Counted from the stretch's first letter, positions 25,391-35,063 are shown. The stretch is 64,000 bases of DNA from CAYMPH01 sp964392365 (GCA_964392365.1 CAYMPH010000002.1:1-64000), one strand, 5' to 3'. Program-made: numbers and translations. The notes: generated from the sequence alone by a model not told the origin.

Positions 25391-25798
25391 ATGTCGGCAC
25401 TGGGTCTTGTTCTCGGTATAATATCTATTCTGTTATCATTGACTTTTTTTACTTTTATCGGTCCTGTGCTCGGGGTAATCGCAGGAGGAATTGGAATAAT
25501 ATTATCAGTAATAGCAAGAAAGAAAGAGAAAGAGCCTGATGCAATAACAACAGTTGCTCTTATTACATCAATACTCGGATCAATACTTAATATAATTATT
25601 GCATTGACGTGCATGGCCTGCTTATCCGGTGCGAAATTTGTAGGTGATAAAGTAATGAAAGAGATGCAGAAGTCTGATGTTGATGTAAATAAAGTTCAGG
25701 ATAAATTTAAAAAGCAGTTTGATGAAGCTTTTAAAGAAGCAAAAAAAAGTGTAGAGAAAAAGCCGGAAACACAAAAAAAAGATTCTGACAGCTGGTGA
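25391..25798 (+). CDS. Small DUF4190-like membrane protein with charged tail
   Basis: About 135 residues. Two hydrophobic segments near the start (LVLGIISILLSLTFFTFIGPVLGVIAGGIGIILSVIA broken by glycines) and a third around residues 55-75 resemble the DUF4190 pattern of Gly-rich paired helices. The last 60 residues are lysine/glutamate-rich and predicted coiled or disordered. GGAGG precedes the ATG at 25391, which rules out the longer frame from 25337. It lies 17 bp upstream of lgt and may be co-transcribed. Confidence 0.7.
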   Translation: MSALGLVLGIISILLSLTFFTFIGPVLGVIAGGIGIILSVIARKKEKEPDAITTVALITSILGSILNIIIALTCMACLSGAKFVGDKVMKEMQKSDVDVNKVQDKFKKQFDEAFKEAKKSVEKKPETQKKDSDSW

Positions 25799-25815
25799 AA
25801 AGTTAATAACATATC

Positions 25816-26601
25816 ATGCATCCCATACTTTTTCAGACAACAATTTTCAACCGCGAACTGATTATAGGTTCTTATGGAGTAATCACTATTGCTGCTCTAG
25901 CTTCGGGTATCCTTTTATTTATTGTTTGCGGAAAAGTCCGCGGTTTTACTTGCAGCGATAGTCTGAATTATTCTCTTCTTATCGCAGCATCAGCAATGCT
26001 TGGAGCTTCTTTCACCGGATTTTTACTGTTTCTTCCGGAAAGAATTTCTTCTGGTTTTTTCAATTTCCCTCCGGTTCTAGTAAGCTGGGGAGGAATAATT
26101 GGAGGATTATCAGCCGGCCTATTGATTTCCTATAACTGGCGAATTAATTTTTTAAGCCTGGGCGATATTTCAGCTCCTGCATTTCTAACGGGAATCGGAA
26201 TAGGCAGAATAGGCTGTAATTTTGGAGGTTGCTGCTATGGAATTCACGCTCATGGTTTTCCATCTATAGTATTTACTCATCCATATGCTCCAGCTTCATC
26301 AATGGTTCAACCCTTAATGCCCGTACAATTAGTCAGCGCTGTTTTTCTTATCATCAGCGGGATGATTTTTTTTATTCTGCTTAAATATATGAAAATAAAT
26401 GGATTGATTTTTGCAATAATGTCAATTTATTATTCAATATTCAGATTTATAATCGAGTATTTCAGGGATGACAGCAGAAAATTTTTATTCGGGTATTCTG
26501 ATGGCCAGGTTTTTTCTTTATTTTTTTTCATGTCAGGCTTTCTGATTTTATTATATATATTTATATTCAGAAAAAAATCCATAATTCATGAAATTAAATA
26601 A
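25816..26601 (+). CDS. lgt: Prolipoprotein diacylglyceryl transferase
   Basis: A 261-residue integral membrane enzyme that moves diacylglycerol from phosphatidylglycerol onto the lipobox cysteine of prolipoproteins. It has about seven hydrophobic helices, the Lgt signature GRIGCNFGGCCYG (the family normally reads GRxGNFxNxExxG or GRxGCFxxGCCxG) and RFIIEYFRDD near the C-terminus. The C-rich signature matches the Lgt branch common outside Proteobacteria. Lipoproteins encoded in this window (37925, 62483) would be its clients. No Shine-Dalgarno is visible. Confidence 0.85.
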   Translation: MHPILFQTTIFNRELIIGSYGVITIAALASGILLFIVCGKVRGFTCSDSLNYSLLIAASAMLGASFTGFLLFLPERISSGFFNFPPVLVSWGGIIGGLSAGLLISYNWRINFLSLGDISAPAFLTGIGIGRIGCNFGGCCYGIHAHGFPSIVFTHPYAPASSMVQPLMPVQLVSAVFLIISGMIFFILLKYMKINGLIFAIMSIYYSIFRFIIEYFRDDSRKFLFGYSDGQVFSLFFFMSGFLILLYIFIFRKKSIIHEIK

Positions 26602-26693
26602 ATATTCAAAATATATAGTACTTGACAATTATTTATTAAAAAAGAAACTTTTTTTGCCTGTAAAATTTAAAATTATTAATAGAGAAATCAAAT

Positions 26694-27080
26694 ATGAAAA
26701 ATATTAGTAAAGCTCTCCTGTATTTATTGATCCCTGTATGTATTGATCTGATTATTGTTATTGTACTTGCAGCAAGCGGTACAAGAGTCCAGTTGGAAGG
26801 TTTTTCATTTGGTGCAGGTATTATTTTTATTTTTAGTCTGATCTGGTTTTCAACAATAAATCGAATCCGTATGTCAAATGTTCTAACTTTTATAAGAAGA
26901 TTTATTTTTATCTTCATTATCAAGTTTGTTCTTTTGCTGATTATTCTCTTTTTTAGTCTTGATATCCTCGGTAGCGACCGCAGTTATTTTGTCTTCGGAT
27001 TTATTCTTACAACATTATTGGTCCTGCCAATAGAAATATGGTTCTGTTTACAGAAGGGGAAAGCAGATGCCGGATTATGA
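26694..27080 (+). CDS. Small four-helix membrane protein, unknown
   Basis: A 128-residue hydrophobic protein with about four transmembrane helices and basic loops. I do not recognise the family. Its 3' end overlaps the following sensor gene by 14 bp, so it is probably co-translated with it and may be a membrane partner of that otherwise soluble kinase-like protein. Confidence 0.65.
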   Translation: MKNISKALLYLLIPVCIDLIIVIVLAASGTRVQLEGFSFGAGIIFIFSLIWFSTINRIRMSNVLTFIRRFIFIFIIKFVLLLIILFFSLDILGSDRSYFVFGFILTTLLVLPIEIWFCLQKGKADAGL

Positions 27081-28680
27081 TTTACAAGAAGTAGATTTAT
27101 TAAAATTAACAAAAGACGAGCTTATTGCTCATATTATGTCGATTCAGAGATCCAGGAGCAGCAAGCGTGTTCATCCTGATATTTCTTTTGCTAATCTGGT
27201 TGAAGGTTCTTCTGATGCCCTTTTTGTAATAGATTTAAATGGAAATATCGCTTATTATAATAATGCATGGAAACAGGTTCTTGGCGCTAATGCTCTGCCT
27301 CCCGGAGAGAATTATACCCGCTATATTAAAGATTTAGATAAAGAAAAATCCCAGATAATTTTTAATTCTGTTATTAATGACGGAAAATCTTTTGAAAATG
27401 AAATGATGGGAATTGTTGATGGGGTCGGTAAAAAACAGTATTTCAGTGCAAGTTTTTCGCCCATTAAAAATGCACATAATAAAATTACCGGTCTTCTCGC
27501 ATCTTTTAAAAATATAACAATGCTTTATCTTGCTGAAAAGAAATTAAAGGAAAAATCCAATATTCTTGAAGAAAAGGTAATGGAGCAGATCAGGGTTCAT
27601 GAAGAGCTTCAGGTGCTTCATGATTTTAATACGGAAATAATAAAAAATGCCCCCATTGGAATTTTTATGATAGATACTTCCGGTATTCAATTAAGTGAAA
27701 ATCCTAAACTTAAAGAGATAATGGGACATGGTAATCAGACAAGAATCGGAGTAAATCTGCTTAATTATGAAGGCTTTCAAAAAAGCGGATTGGCTGATAT
27801 TTTCGAAGAATGCATCAGAAAGAAAAAACCGATTCAGAGATCCAATGTCAGCTATATCCCGATTTCCAGGGACAGGGAACTTGTAATCACAATGAGTATG
27901 ATGCCGGTTTTAAATAAGGCAGGAGCTGTAGAAAAAGTTGTCGCAATGGTTGAGGATAATACAGCTGAATTTATCCTTGTTGAAAAAGTAATTAAGGTTC
28001 AGAGAAATGCAATATTAAGTATTTTCTCTTCTGAGGTCGCATCTGATATCCGTAATAATGTTAATAGAATTTTGATGGATTTAAGTTTTGTTTCAAATAA
28101 TCTTCCTGAAAATAGTCCGGCAATAGATTATATGTCTGAATTGAAGGAAAATGCAGAAAGATTAAAATTGATTTCAGATGATTTAATAAGTTTATCTATG
28201 ACTGAAGAAACTGAAAAAATGCCGCGTGATCTTATCTCTATATTTGAACACCCGAAATTTCAGCTTATATTTGAAAGCCTTTCACCATATAATATTAAAC
28301 TTGAAACTCAATTTCCAGATGAGAGGCCTATGATTTTTGCTTCAACCTTGCAGCTGCATAATATTTTTAAACAGCTTATACTCAATGCCCGGGACTCCAT
28401 GCCGAATGGGGGATTTCTGAAATTATCTGTTAAAACCTTGAAGAATAATAATTTAAATTTTGCAATTATTGAAGTGCAGGATACAGGATTCGGTATTTCT
28501 GAAGAAAATATTAAAAAAATATTTAAACCTTTCTATTCAACCAAGGGTGAGGGCGCTACAGGACTTGGTCTTATGATAGTATGCTTTATTCTTGATAATC
28601 TTCAAGGTACACTTGGAATTAAAAGCACTCTGGGCGAAGGTACAACCATGCGAGTGGTGATACCTATGCTGGCAGATTAA
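27067..28680 (+). CDS. PAS-PAS histidine-kinase-like protein lacking the phospho-acceptor histidine
   Basis: A 537-residue soluble sensor. A first PAS domain (~residues 35-160, ending in a PAC-like FSPIKNAHNKITGLLASFKNIT), a short coiled coil and a second PAS-like domain (~195-305) precede a kinase core. The ATP-binding half looks intact: LILNARDSMPNGG (N box), DTGFGISEENI (G1), TGLGLMIV (G2). The helix that should hold the phosphorylated histidine reads SSEVASDIRNNVNR; by alignment with GGIAHDYNN of the kinase at 53723, Ser326 takes the place of the histidine. It is likely a pseudokinase or a kinase acting on another protein. It heads a run with MoxR and VWA genes. Confidence 0.85.
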   Translation: MPDYDLQEVDLLKLTKDELIAHIMSIQRSRSSKRVHPDISFANLVEGSSDALFVIDLNGNIAYYNNAWKQVLGANALPPGENYTRYIKDLDKEKSQIIFNSVINDGKSFENEMMGIVDGVGKKQYFSASFSPIKNAHNKITGLLASFKNITMLYLAEKKLKEKSNILEEKVMEQIRVHEELQVLHDFNTEIIKNAPIGIFMIDTSGIQLSENPKLKEIMGHGNQTRIGVNLLNYEGFQKSGLADIFEECIRKKKPIQRSNVSYIPISRDRELVITMSMMPVLNKAGAVEKVVAMVEDNTAEFILVEKVIKVQRNAILSIFSSEVASDIRNNVNRILMDLSFVSNNLPENSPAIDYMSELKENAERLKLISDDLISLSMTEETEKMPRDLISIFEHPKFQLIFESLSPYNIKLETQFPDERPMIFASTLQLHNIFKQLILNARDSMPNGGFLKLSVKTLKNNNLNFAIIEVQDTGFGISEENIKKIFKPFYSTKGEGATGLGLMIVCFILDNLQGTLGIKSTLGEGTTMRVVIPMLAD

Positions 28681-28693
28681 GGATATTTATAAA

Positions 28694-30226
28694 ATGCTAA
28701 CAATACCTCTTATAGTAAGAGATCTTTTTACTGCTGATGGTTTTTTTATTATTGCAAATGAAAAACCGATACAGTCAATGATTGACGGGATTAAAGACGA
28801 GCAAATAGGCAGCAGCAGCGGAAGTATGCTTGCAAATGAACCCGGATTTGAAAAAGCAATAAAACCATTTATTCCATCAACTCCCGAAACAGCATATTCT
28901 GAAAAAGCAGCTCCTATAATTTACCAGGAAACAAATTATAAAGATAAAATATATGAAATTGCCCAAAACGAGTTTAAGCCTGAGCTTGTAATCCAGTCTT
29001 TAAAAAACCATATAGATCATATCAATTCATATATCATAGGCAGAAATGATATAATATTACAGTCGGTTTTTGCCCTTCTAACCGGTGAGCATATGCTGAT
29101 TCTTTCAAGAACCGGAATGGCAAAATCATATCTTGCAAATGCATTATTCAGTATATTTGATTCAGCACGTTTGTTTTCATCTCAGGCAAGTAAAGATCAG
29201 ACACCTGATAATTATTTTGGTCCTTATAATATGGACGATTTCAGGAAGGGCCGAATAAAGCATAATATAAAAGGATCAGTCATAGAAGCAAATTTAATAT
29301 TTCTTGATGAATTTTTTGATGCAAGCGATGTTGTACTTCGTTCGCTTCTTTCAGTATTAAATGAAAGAAAATTTGTTAATGGATCTGAGCAGATAGATAC
29401 CTCGGTTCATACTGCTATAGCTACAGCAAACTATATGCGTGCAAACGAAGTGACTGAAGCAATACTTGACCGTTTTACTTATAAATCAATTATTCCTGAA
29501 ATGAGCAATACTTACTCTCAGCTAAAAATAGACAAATCATATGAAGGACTTAAAGGTAAAATAAGAGAACCTGAAAGAAAAATTCCATTTGATCGTCTGA
29601 TAGATGTTCATAATATTATCATGAATAAAAATAAATATATTAAAATAGAAATCCCTGATTTTATTTATTTTATGAAAAATGTAATTGTGAATAAATACAC
29701 AAGCGATATGAGATTATCCGACAGTAAATTTTTTGTAAGTCCCCGCAAGCAGGCAAAGCTTAGTGATTTTTTAAGGGCTTCTGCTCTTTATAATGGAAGA
29801 AGAGAAGTAAATATGGATGACCTTAGAGACCTGTATCTGGGGTTATGTACATTGAACAGTCATGTTATTATTAAAACTGTTGATAAATCGGAAAAGGAAA
29901 TCTATCTCGATGTTTTTCAGAAAACAATGACTCATTTTACAACCACAGGAGCTGTTGATCAGATTCGATTCCTGCTTGAAGTTAGAAAGATTTTTGAAGA
30001 TCTGAGGCAGCATCCGGAAAAAAAAGAAAATATTCTATCAGGCGGCGGACCTCTTTCTTCATTCATCAATTTATTATTGAAGCTTTTCCCGGGGCAGAGA
30101 AAAAATGAATCGGAAGGAGTTTCAATTAAAGGTCTCAAGCAAAGTGTGTCAGAAATGAATTCAACAGTTGAAGAAGTGGATGAATTAAAAATGGGAATTT
30201 TAATAGAATATCATGATTTATTATGA
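28694..30226 (+). CDS. MoxR-type AAA+ ATPase
   Basis: A 510-residue protein. The AAA+ core (~residues 100-330) has a Walker A of SRTGMAKSY (usual MoxR: GPPGTAKS), Walker B LIFLDEFFDA, sensor-like AIATANYM and arginine finger region ILDRFTYKS. This pattern belongs to the RavA/MoxR branch. The first ~90 residues and the C-terminal ~180 are family-specific. MoxR ATPases work as chaperone-like remodellers together with VWA proteins; the next gene is a VWA protein whose ATG overlaps this stop by 4 bp, as expected for a working pair. Confidence 0.88.
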   Translation: MLTIPLIVRDLFTADGFFIIANEKPIQSMIDGIKDEQIGSSSGSMLANEPGFEKAIKPFIPSTPETAYSEKAAPIIYQETNYKDKIYEIAQNEFKPELVIQSLKNHIDHINSYIIGRNDIILQSVFALLTGEHMLILSRTGMAKSYLANALFSIFDSARLFSSQASKDQTPDNYFGPYNMDDFRKGRIKHNIKGSVIEANLIFLDEFFDASDVVLRSLLSVLNERKFVNGSEQIDTSVHTAIATANYMRANEVTEAILDRFTYKSIIPEMSNTYSQLKIDKSYEGLKGKIREPERKIPFDRLIDVHNIIMNKNKYIKIEIPDFIYFMKNVIVNKYTSDMRLSDSKFFVSPRKQAKLSDFLRASALYNGRREVNMDDLRDLYLGLCTLNSHVIIKTVDKSEKEIYLDVFQKTMTHFTTTGAVDQIRFLLEVRKIFEDLRQHPEKKENILSGGGPLSSFINLLLKLFPGQRKNESEGVSIKGLKQSVSEMNSTVEEVDELKMGILIEYHDLL

Positions 30227-31854
30227 AAGCCAATCAGAGCAGCACTTCTATTTCGGATGATTTCCTTGCATACTGGGAATCACTCGGTTTTTTTGGATAC
30301 AGCAGCTTTATCCTGCCTCAGAAATTTATGCTATTATTCGACATTGCACGTATTATTGAAACAACTGAACTAGGTGCGGAAATTAATAAAGCTATAGCAG
30401 ATATGTGCGATGATAGCAAAAACAAAGATATTGAAATTCAGAAAATAAAAAATCGCATTGATAAAAGCGCTCCACTTGGAGACAGAATGGAGCTTGACCG
30501 TTTTAGGAATATTTTTGATTTAAAAAAAGCCCTTCCGCGTGAACTTGCCAGTGATGAAGATATTTTTGAAGTAAAACTTTTTACAAAAACGCTTATTGTT
30601 CAGCGTTATTTTGATACAGATGAAGATCATTTCCGTTTTATTAATACAACAAAAACAGGCGAAAGCGATTCAAACAGATTCGAACAGAAGTTCTATCTGC
30701 TTCTTGACCGTTCAAGATCTATGGATAAGAAAATGCGTTTTTTTTATGCAAAATGCATGGTAACAGAACTTCTACGAAGAAAGCTTGGTTCAGGTGCCAG
30801 ATTATATTACCGTTCATTTGATTCCACAACAGGGCCGCTATTCAGAATTTCGGACAGAAATGATTTTCATGGAATAATCCGGGAAATATTATTAACTCAA
30901 ACCGGCGGAAGCAGGACAGATATTCAGGGAGCAATTTTACAGGCTATTGATGATATAAATTTTGACAGCGATATGATGCATACGGAAATTTTAATGGTAA
31001 CAGACGGTTTAGCTCCCATCGATAAGGATATTCTCAAATTAAAACTAGGTTCAATTAAGCTGAATATAGTCAGGATCGGTGATGAAAATGCTGATCCTCC
31101 ATTGTCAGTAATAGAGAATATGTTAAGGGATGAAAAAATAGATATTAATGCATTTGATCAGGATATGGGCAAGCTGAAGGAAGTTGGAAGGAAAACAGTT
31201 GATTATGAGAAATCCGGTTTTAAAAATGAACGGTTTTCACAGAAAGATGTTATTATCAATAGATTTGTTAAGAAATATCATTCAAGATTAGATCGCGATC
31301 TTAAAGAAATTTCATATAAATATTTTGATATTAAAGATTTAGACAAATCTCTATTGTATAAACTTACCGATAAACAGCTGGAGGAACTTTCCCGCACAGT
31401 AAATGATGTTGAAGAAAGTGTAAAAAAAACTAAGGATCAGGACGATAAAGTAATTCTTTATAAGAAAGTTCATTTTTTAGCCCAGTACATTTCAATGCTT
31501 ATGGAGGCAACAAATGAACAGAATTCTACATTGAAAAGATTTCTTGACCGTCTATACATCATGAAAGCTTCACTTCTTGAGGATCATGAAGTATACGCAA
31601 TTATTTCTGAGGTGCCTGAATTGCAGGAAGATCCGAAATTTATGAAAAAGCTGGGAAAAGAGGCACGCGGAAAAATAAAAAATATTTCTTCTCAAAAGAA
31701 ACTTTTATCATCTAAACAGAAAAAGATGATAAAGCTGACTCGTGGAGGAGGAGAAGCCGGTCAGGGTAAACCTGGAGGGCTATTAGTATTATTGATAATG
31801 ATGATGATTGATGCTGTTAAAAAAGTTATTCAATCAACTCTTAAAAAAAAATAA
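30223..31854 (+). CDS. VWA-domain protein, partner of the MoxR ATPase (ViaA/CoxE-like)
   Basis: A 543-residue protein. The VWA domain (~residues 155-290) contains the full metal-site DxSxS (LLDRSRSMD), the threonine of GGSRTDIQGA and the MVTDG block. The N-terminal ~150 and C-terminal ~250 residues are helical and charged; the C-terminus ends with a short hydrophobic Gly/Met stretch and a basic tail (LLVLLIMMMIDAVKKV), which could attach it to the membrane. Together with the MoxR ATPase it resembles RavA-ViaA systems that insert cofactors or remodel membrane complexes. The target here is unknown. Confidence 0.85.
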   Translation: MKANQSSTSISDDFLAYWESLGFFGYSSFILPQKFMLLFDIARIIETTELGAEINKAIADMCDDSKNKDIEIQKIKNRIDKSAPLGDRMELDRFRNIFDLKKALPRELASDEDIFEVKLFTKTLIVQRYFDTDEDHFRFINTTKTGESDSNRFEQKFYLLLDRSRSMDKKMRFFYAKCMVTELLRRKLGSGARLYYRSFDSTTGPLFRISDRNDFHGIIREILLTQTGGSRTDIQGAILQAIDDINFDSDMMHTEILMVTDGLAPIDKDILKLKLGSIKLNIVRIGDENADPPLSVIENMLRDEKIDINAFDQDMGKLKEVGRKTVDYEKSGFKNERFSQKDVIINRFVKKYHSRLDRDLKEISYKYFDIKDLDKSLLYKLTDKQLEELSRTVNDVEESVKKTKDQDDKVILYKKVHFLAQYISMLMEATNEQNSTLKRFLDRLYIMKASLLEDHEVYAIISEVPELQEDPKFMKKLGKEARGKIKNISSQKKLLSSKQKKMIKLTRGGGEAGQGKPGGLLVLLIMMMIDAVKKVIQSTLKKK

Positions 31855-31855
31855 T

Positions 31856-32824
31856 TTAGCCCTTGGATTTCATTTTTTCTTCCATGTACCATTTAATCAT
31901 TTTTTCAAAAGCTGAAATTGAATCAAATTCCGGACTCCAGCCTAAAGCTTTATTGGCAGCTGACGTATCCATTACAAGATTTTTTGAAAGCATCATCATG
32001 TGATCACCTGTTAGATGATGGGAACGAATAATGTTTAGAAAAAATGACAAGTAATTAGCTTTGATTGATGAAAAGTTCATAAGTTTTATTTGAGGTTCAT
32101 ATTTTTTAAATATTTCCATTATCGAAGCTGAAGAAGGTGCGCCGCCGCCGCTCAAGTTGAATATCCCGTCGATTTTTTTTTCAATAATTAGAGATACAGC
32201 TTTTGCAAGATCACTGTATTCAAGAAATTCAAAAATATTTTTACCGCCGCGGATAATATGAGCACGGCTTTCACGTCCCTGTGCAAGAGCCAGGTATAGC
32301 ATTAATAATATTGCAGTGTTGTCAGTATCCGGTCCCAGAGTGAAAGCCGGTCTCAGAATTGTTATTTTCATTGGAGAAAGTTTTGGAGATGCGCAGAAAA
32401 TTTCCAAAGCCCGTCGATCATCACCAAATTTTGAAAACGGACGAAGAGGTTGTTTCTCATCAATTGGGGATTTTTTTGTTTGCCCGTAAACCTGCCATGT
32501 TGATTTGACAATTGCATGTGAGACACCGCATTTAGCAGCTGTACTTAGAAGTTTTTGAGAGAGTTCAATATTAACCCGTCTCATATATTTGCGTCCGCTA
32601 TCGCCGGGATCAGTGACTTCAAGGAAATGAACCAGGGTATCTACATCCGCAAGGGCTTTCTTTAATTCGCGTTCATTTGAAAGCATTCCTGATATAATCT
32701 CACACCCTTCAGGAAGTTTTTTAGGTGCATCAATATCGTGACATCTGACTTTTAGATTTTTTGAAATCAGCTCATTGACAAGAACACGTCCTGCTGTACT
32801 GTCGCAACCGGTTATTAATATCAT
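31856..32824 (-). CDS. NAD-dependent epimerase/dehydratase (extended SDR)
   Basis: A ~322-residue extended short-chain dehydrogenase. The N-terminal Rossmann motif reads ILITGCDSTAGRVLV (TGxxGxxG with the first glycine region altered), followed by DVDTLVHFLE. The usual YxxxK appears weakened: STWQVYGQTKKSP aligns with the SSxxVYG segment, and no clear catalytic YxxxK is seen. ILRPAFTLGP and LEYSDLAKAV fit the sugar/steroid epimerase superfamily. The start at 32824 has GGAGGAATA directly ahead. Substrate not readable. It converges on the VWA gene with a 1-bp gap. Confidence 0.8.
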   Translation of the reverse strand: MILITGCDSTAGRVLVNELISKNLKVRCHDIDAPKKLPEGCEIISGMLSNERELKKALADVDTLVHFLEVTDPGDSGRKYMRRVNIELSQKLLSTAAKCGVSHAIVKSTWQVYGQTKKSPIDEKQPLRPFSKFGDDRRALEIFCASPKLSPMKITILRPAFTLGPDTDNTAILLMLYLALAQGRESRAHIIRGGKNIFEFLEYSDLAKAVSLIIEKKIDGIFNLSGGGAPSSASIMEIFKKYEPQIKLMNFSSIKANYLSFFLNIIRSHHLTGDHMMMLSKNLVMDTSAANKALGWSPEFDSISAFEKMIKWYMEEKMKSKG

Positions 32825-33011
32825 TATTCCTCCAAAAAAATTAAATGAAGCTCCTCGCTGCAAGCAGTGAGGTAATTTAATTTTCCCAGTTGATAACAGA
32901 TATAATCAACTGAAATTATTATTATGAAGATGAAATTAAATTAGTTGGAAAAAATATCCACTACTTTTTCAAAATGCTTAATTAATAAAATGCTGGTTAA
33001 GGGGATTTTAT

Positions 33012-33473
33012 TCAGTACATTAAATTTAAAGTTTTCATTTTCATTAAAATAACCATAAAAAAAGCTCCGGTTATTACAAAAATAGGGCCGCTTATTATTA
33101 ATGTATTAAATTCCTTTTTTAATACTAATTTGTTATTGTATACTCTTTTCCCGAAAAAATTCAAATGATAATTGTTTTTATCCATACTCCTTTGAATAAT
33201 TTTTATTATAATTTTAATTTTAATAAAAAGCAGCATACCGGAAATAAGCCCTGATAGTATCCATCCGTATAATAAAAAATTAATTTTACTTAAAAAAGCA
33301 GGATTTTTAAATATATAAAGTAAAAGCATCATCATAGCAGCAAGATTAACTACTAGTGTTCCCAGATAAATAATAAAAGATAGCTTCGATTTATTTAAAA
33401 CATAAAATATTATGGATGCCCCATGAAGCGATAATGACATAATAAATGATGTTATGACAATATTAATAAACAA
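33012..33473 (-). CDS. Small membrane protein, unknown
   Basis: A 153-residue protein with four predicted transmembrane helices and a basic loop (RSMDKNNYHLNFFGKRVYNNK) between helices 3 and 4. No family recognised. It starts with TTG, supported by CGGAG about 8 nt upstream. It stands alone in AT-rich DNA; codon use is very AT-rich like its flanks, so confidence that it is expressed is moderate. Confidence 0.55.
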   Translation of the reverse strand: MFINIVITSFIMSLSLHGASIIFYVLNKSKLSFIIYLGTLVVNLAAMMMLLLYIFKNPAFLSKINFLLYGWILSGLISGMLLFIKIKIIIKIIQRSMDKNNYHLNFFGKRVYNNKLVLKKEFNTLIISGPIFVITGAFFMVILMKMKTLNLMY

Positions 33474-33928
33474 AACGATAACTCCGTTAAATTAATGATG
33501 AGATTTACCAAGGGAAATTAATTTTAATATAAAAAAAATAGAAATGTCAACAAACATTTAATTTATAAAATTAAATTTCCTGTTATTTTTTGATATTTAT
33601 AATATACGTAATATGCAATATAGTAATGTAAATTTGGTTATTTTTTTTTCTTAAGTAAATGCATGGAATGACGATAACTTAACTAAAGAGTGCTATACAA
33701 AATTATAGTAAATTTTTCTTGACATTTTTCTTGATATAAATTCTTTTGAATAATATATGTGACATATTGTAAATTCAAAAAAAAAAGATTTATAAATATC
33801 AATGTCTAATAGTATATATATTTACAGTGATATTTCTTGGACTGCCTTTTAATAATTAAACAGAGCAGATTTTTTAAGAGAAATATTATCTGTTAAATTT
33901 TAAAAATAATTTTAAAGAGGAGAATCAT
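33474..33928. other. Long AT-rich region upstream of recA
   Basis: This 455-bp gap is very AT-rich and contains no coding frame I trust. It must carry the divergent promoters of recA and of the small membrane protein. Promoter-like boxes near 33719-33767 are listed separately. No hairpin of terminator type and no RNA gene were recognised. Confidence 0.5.
33731..33767 (+). promoter_or_regulatory. Candidate recA promoter with overlapping palindrome
   Basis: TTGATA (33731-33736) is followed after 17 bp by TATATG (33754-33759). A 13-bp palindrome ATATGT-G-ACATAT (33755-33767) covers the -10 box and start region, where a repressor would block transcription. recA is usually SOS-controlled, so this could be a LexA-type site, but it does not match the LexA boxes I know. 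A TTGACA at 33719 lacks a spaced -10. Confidence 0.35.
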
Positions 33929-35044
33929 ATGACAGATAAAGAACAGCAGCAGAAGAACCAGGCTCTTGAAGCAGCAATAGGCCAGATTGAAAAGCAATAC
34001 GGCAAAGGTTCCATTATGAAACTTGGCGATGAATCTGCAAAAGCAGTAATTCCTGTAATATCAACAGGTTCACTGGAGCTTGATATTGCACTTGGAGTTG
34101 GCGGAGTTCCAAGAGGAAGAGTTATAGAAATATACGGACCTGAATCATCCGGAAAAACAACCCTGACGCTTCATATAGTTGCAGCTGCACAGAAACTTGG
34201 CGGTGTTGCTGCCTTTATTGACGCTGAACACGCTCTTGACCCTATATATGCATCAAAACTCGGTGTTGATTCAAAAGAACTTTTAGTTTCTCAGCCGGAT
34301 ACAGGTGAGGAAGCTCTTGAAATTACTGAAGCCCTTGTCCGTTCAGGAGCAGTGGATGTTATAGTTATAGATTCAGTTGCAGCGCTTGTACCGAAAGCAG
34401 AAATAGACGGCGATATGGGGGATTCCCATATGGGTCTTCAGGCGAGACTGATGAGTCAGGCATTAAGGAAACTTACAGGTGTAATTTCAAAATCAAAAAC
34501 CTGCGTTATTTTTATAAACCAGATAAGAATGAAAATAGGTGTTATGTTCGGCTCTCCTGAAACAACTACAGGCGGAAATGCCCTTAAATTCTATTCATCT
34601 GTCCGTCTTGATATCAGAAAAATAGAAACTCTAAAATCCGGTGATGAGGCGATAGGAAATAAAGTAAGAGTAAAAGTTGTTAAAAATAAAGTTGCGCCGC
34701 CTTTCAAACAGGCTGAATTTGATATTATGTTCAATGAAGGAATTTCGCGCGAAGGCGGAATTCTCGATATGGGAGTAACTTATGAAATAATAAAGAAATC
34801 AGGAACCTGGTATTCTTATAACGAAGAAAGAATAGGACAGGGACGGGAAAATGCAAGAAAGTATCTTATTGAAAATAAAAAAATGACACTTGAAATTGAA
34901 CAGAAAGTAAAAATAACATCCGGAATCATTAAGCCTGAAGAAACACCTAAAACTCCAGAAAAAGAAGCAGTGAAAGCAGCTGAAAAGCCGGTTCAGGAAA
35001 AAAAAGCAGCTGAAATTGAAGAAAAAATGGCAGCTGAAGCGTGA
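33929..35044 (+). CDS. recA: Recombinase RecA
   Basis: A 371-residue RecA: QIEKQYGKGSIMKLG, Walker A GPESSGKTTL, the VIVIDSVAALVPKAEIDGDMGDSHMGLQARLMSQALRK region (loop L1, shown here in pieces) and INQIRMKIGVMFGSPETTTGG (L2). It forms ATP filaments on single-stranded DNA for recombination and for SOS induction. The C-terminal tail is unusual in being Lys/Glu/Ala-rich (KPEETPKTPEKEAVKA) rather than purely acidic. AGAGGAG precedes the ATG. Downstream map and folE2 follow closely and may share its transcript. Confidence 0.98.
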   Translation: MTDKEQQQKNQALEAAIGQIEKQYGKGSIMKLGDESAKAVIPVISTGSLELDIALGVGGVPRGRVIEIYGPESSGKTTLTLHIVAAAQKLGGVAAFIDAEHALDPIYASKLGVDSKELLVSQPDTGEEALEITEALVRSGAVDVIVIDSVAALVPKAEIDGDMGDSHMGLQARLMSQALRKLTGVISKSKTCVIFINQIRMKIGVMFGSPETTTGGNALKFYSSVRLDIRKIETLKSGDEAIGNKVRVKVVKNKVAPPFKQAEFDIMFNEGISREGGILDMGVTYEIIKKSGTWYSYNEERIGQGRENARKYLIENKKMTLEIEQKVKITSGIIKPEETPKTPEKEAVKAAEKPVQEKKAAEIEEKMAAEA

Positions 35045-35063
35045 TTTTTTCGATAATTAATAT

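Noticed and set aside
31856..32824. Epimerase as the CerR-type reductase of a sphingolipid pathway
   Set aside because: It is 10 kb from the oxoamine synthase, on the other strand, and nothing in its sequence points to that substrate.
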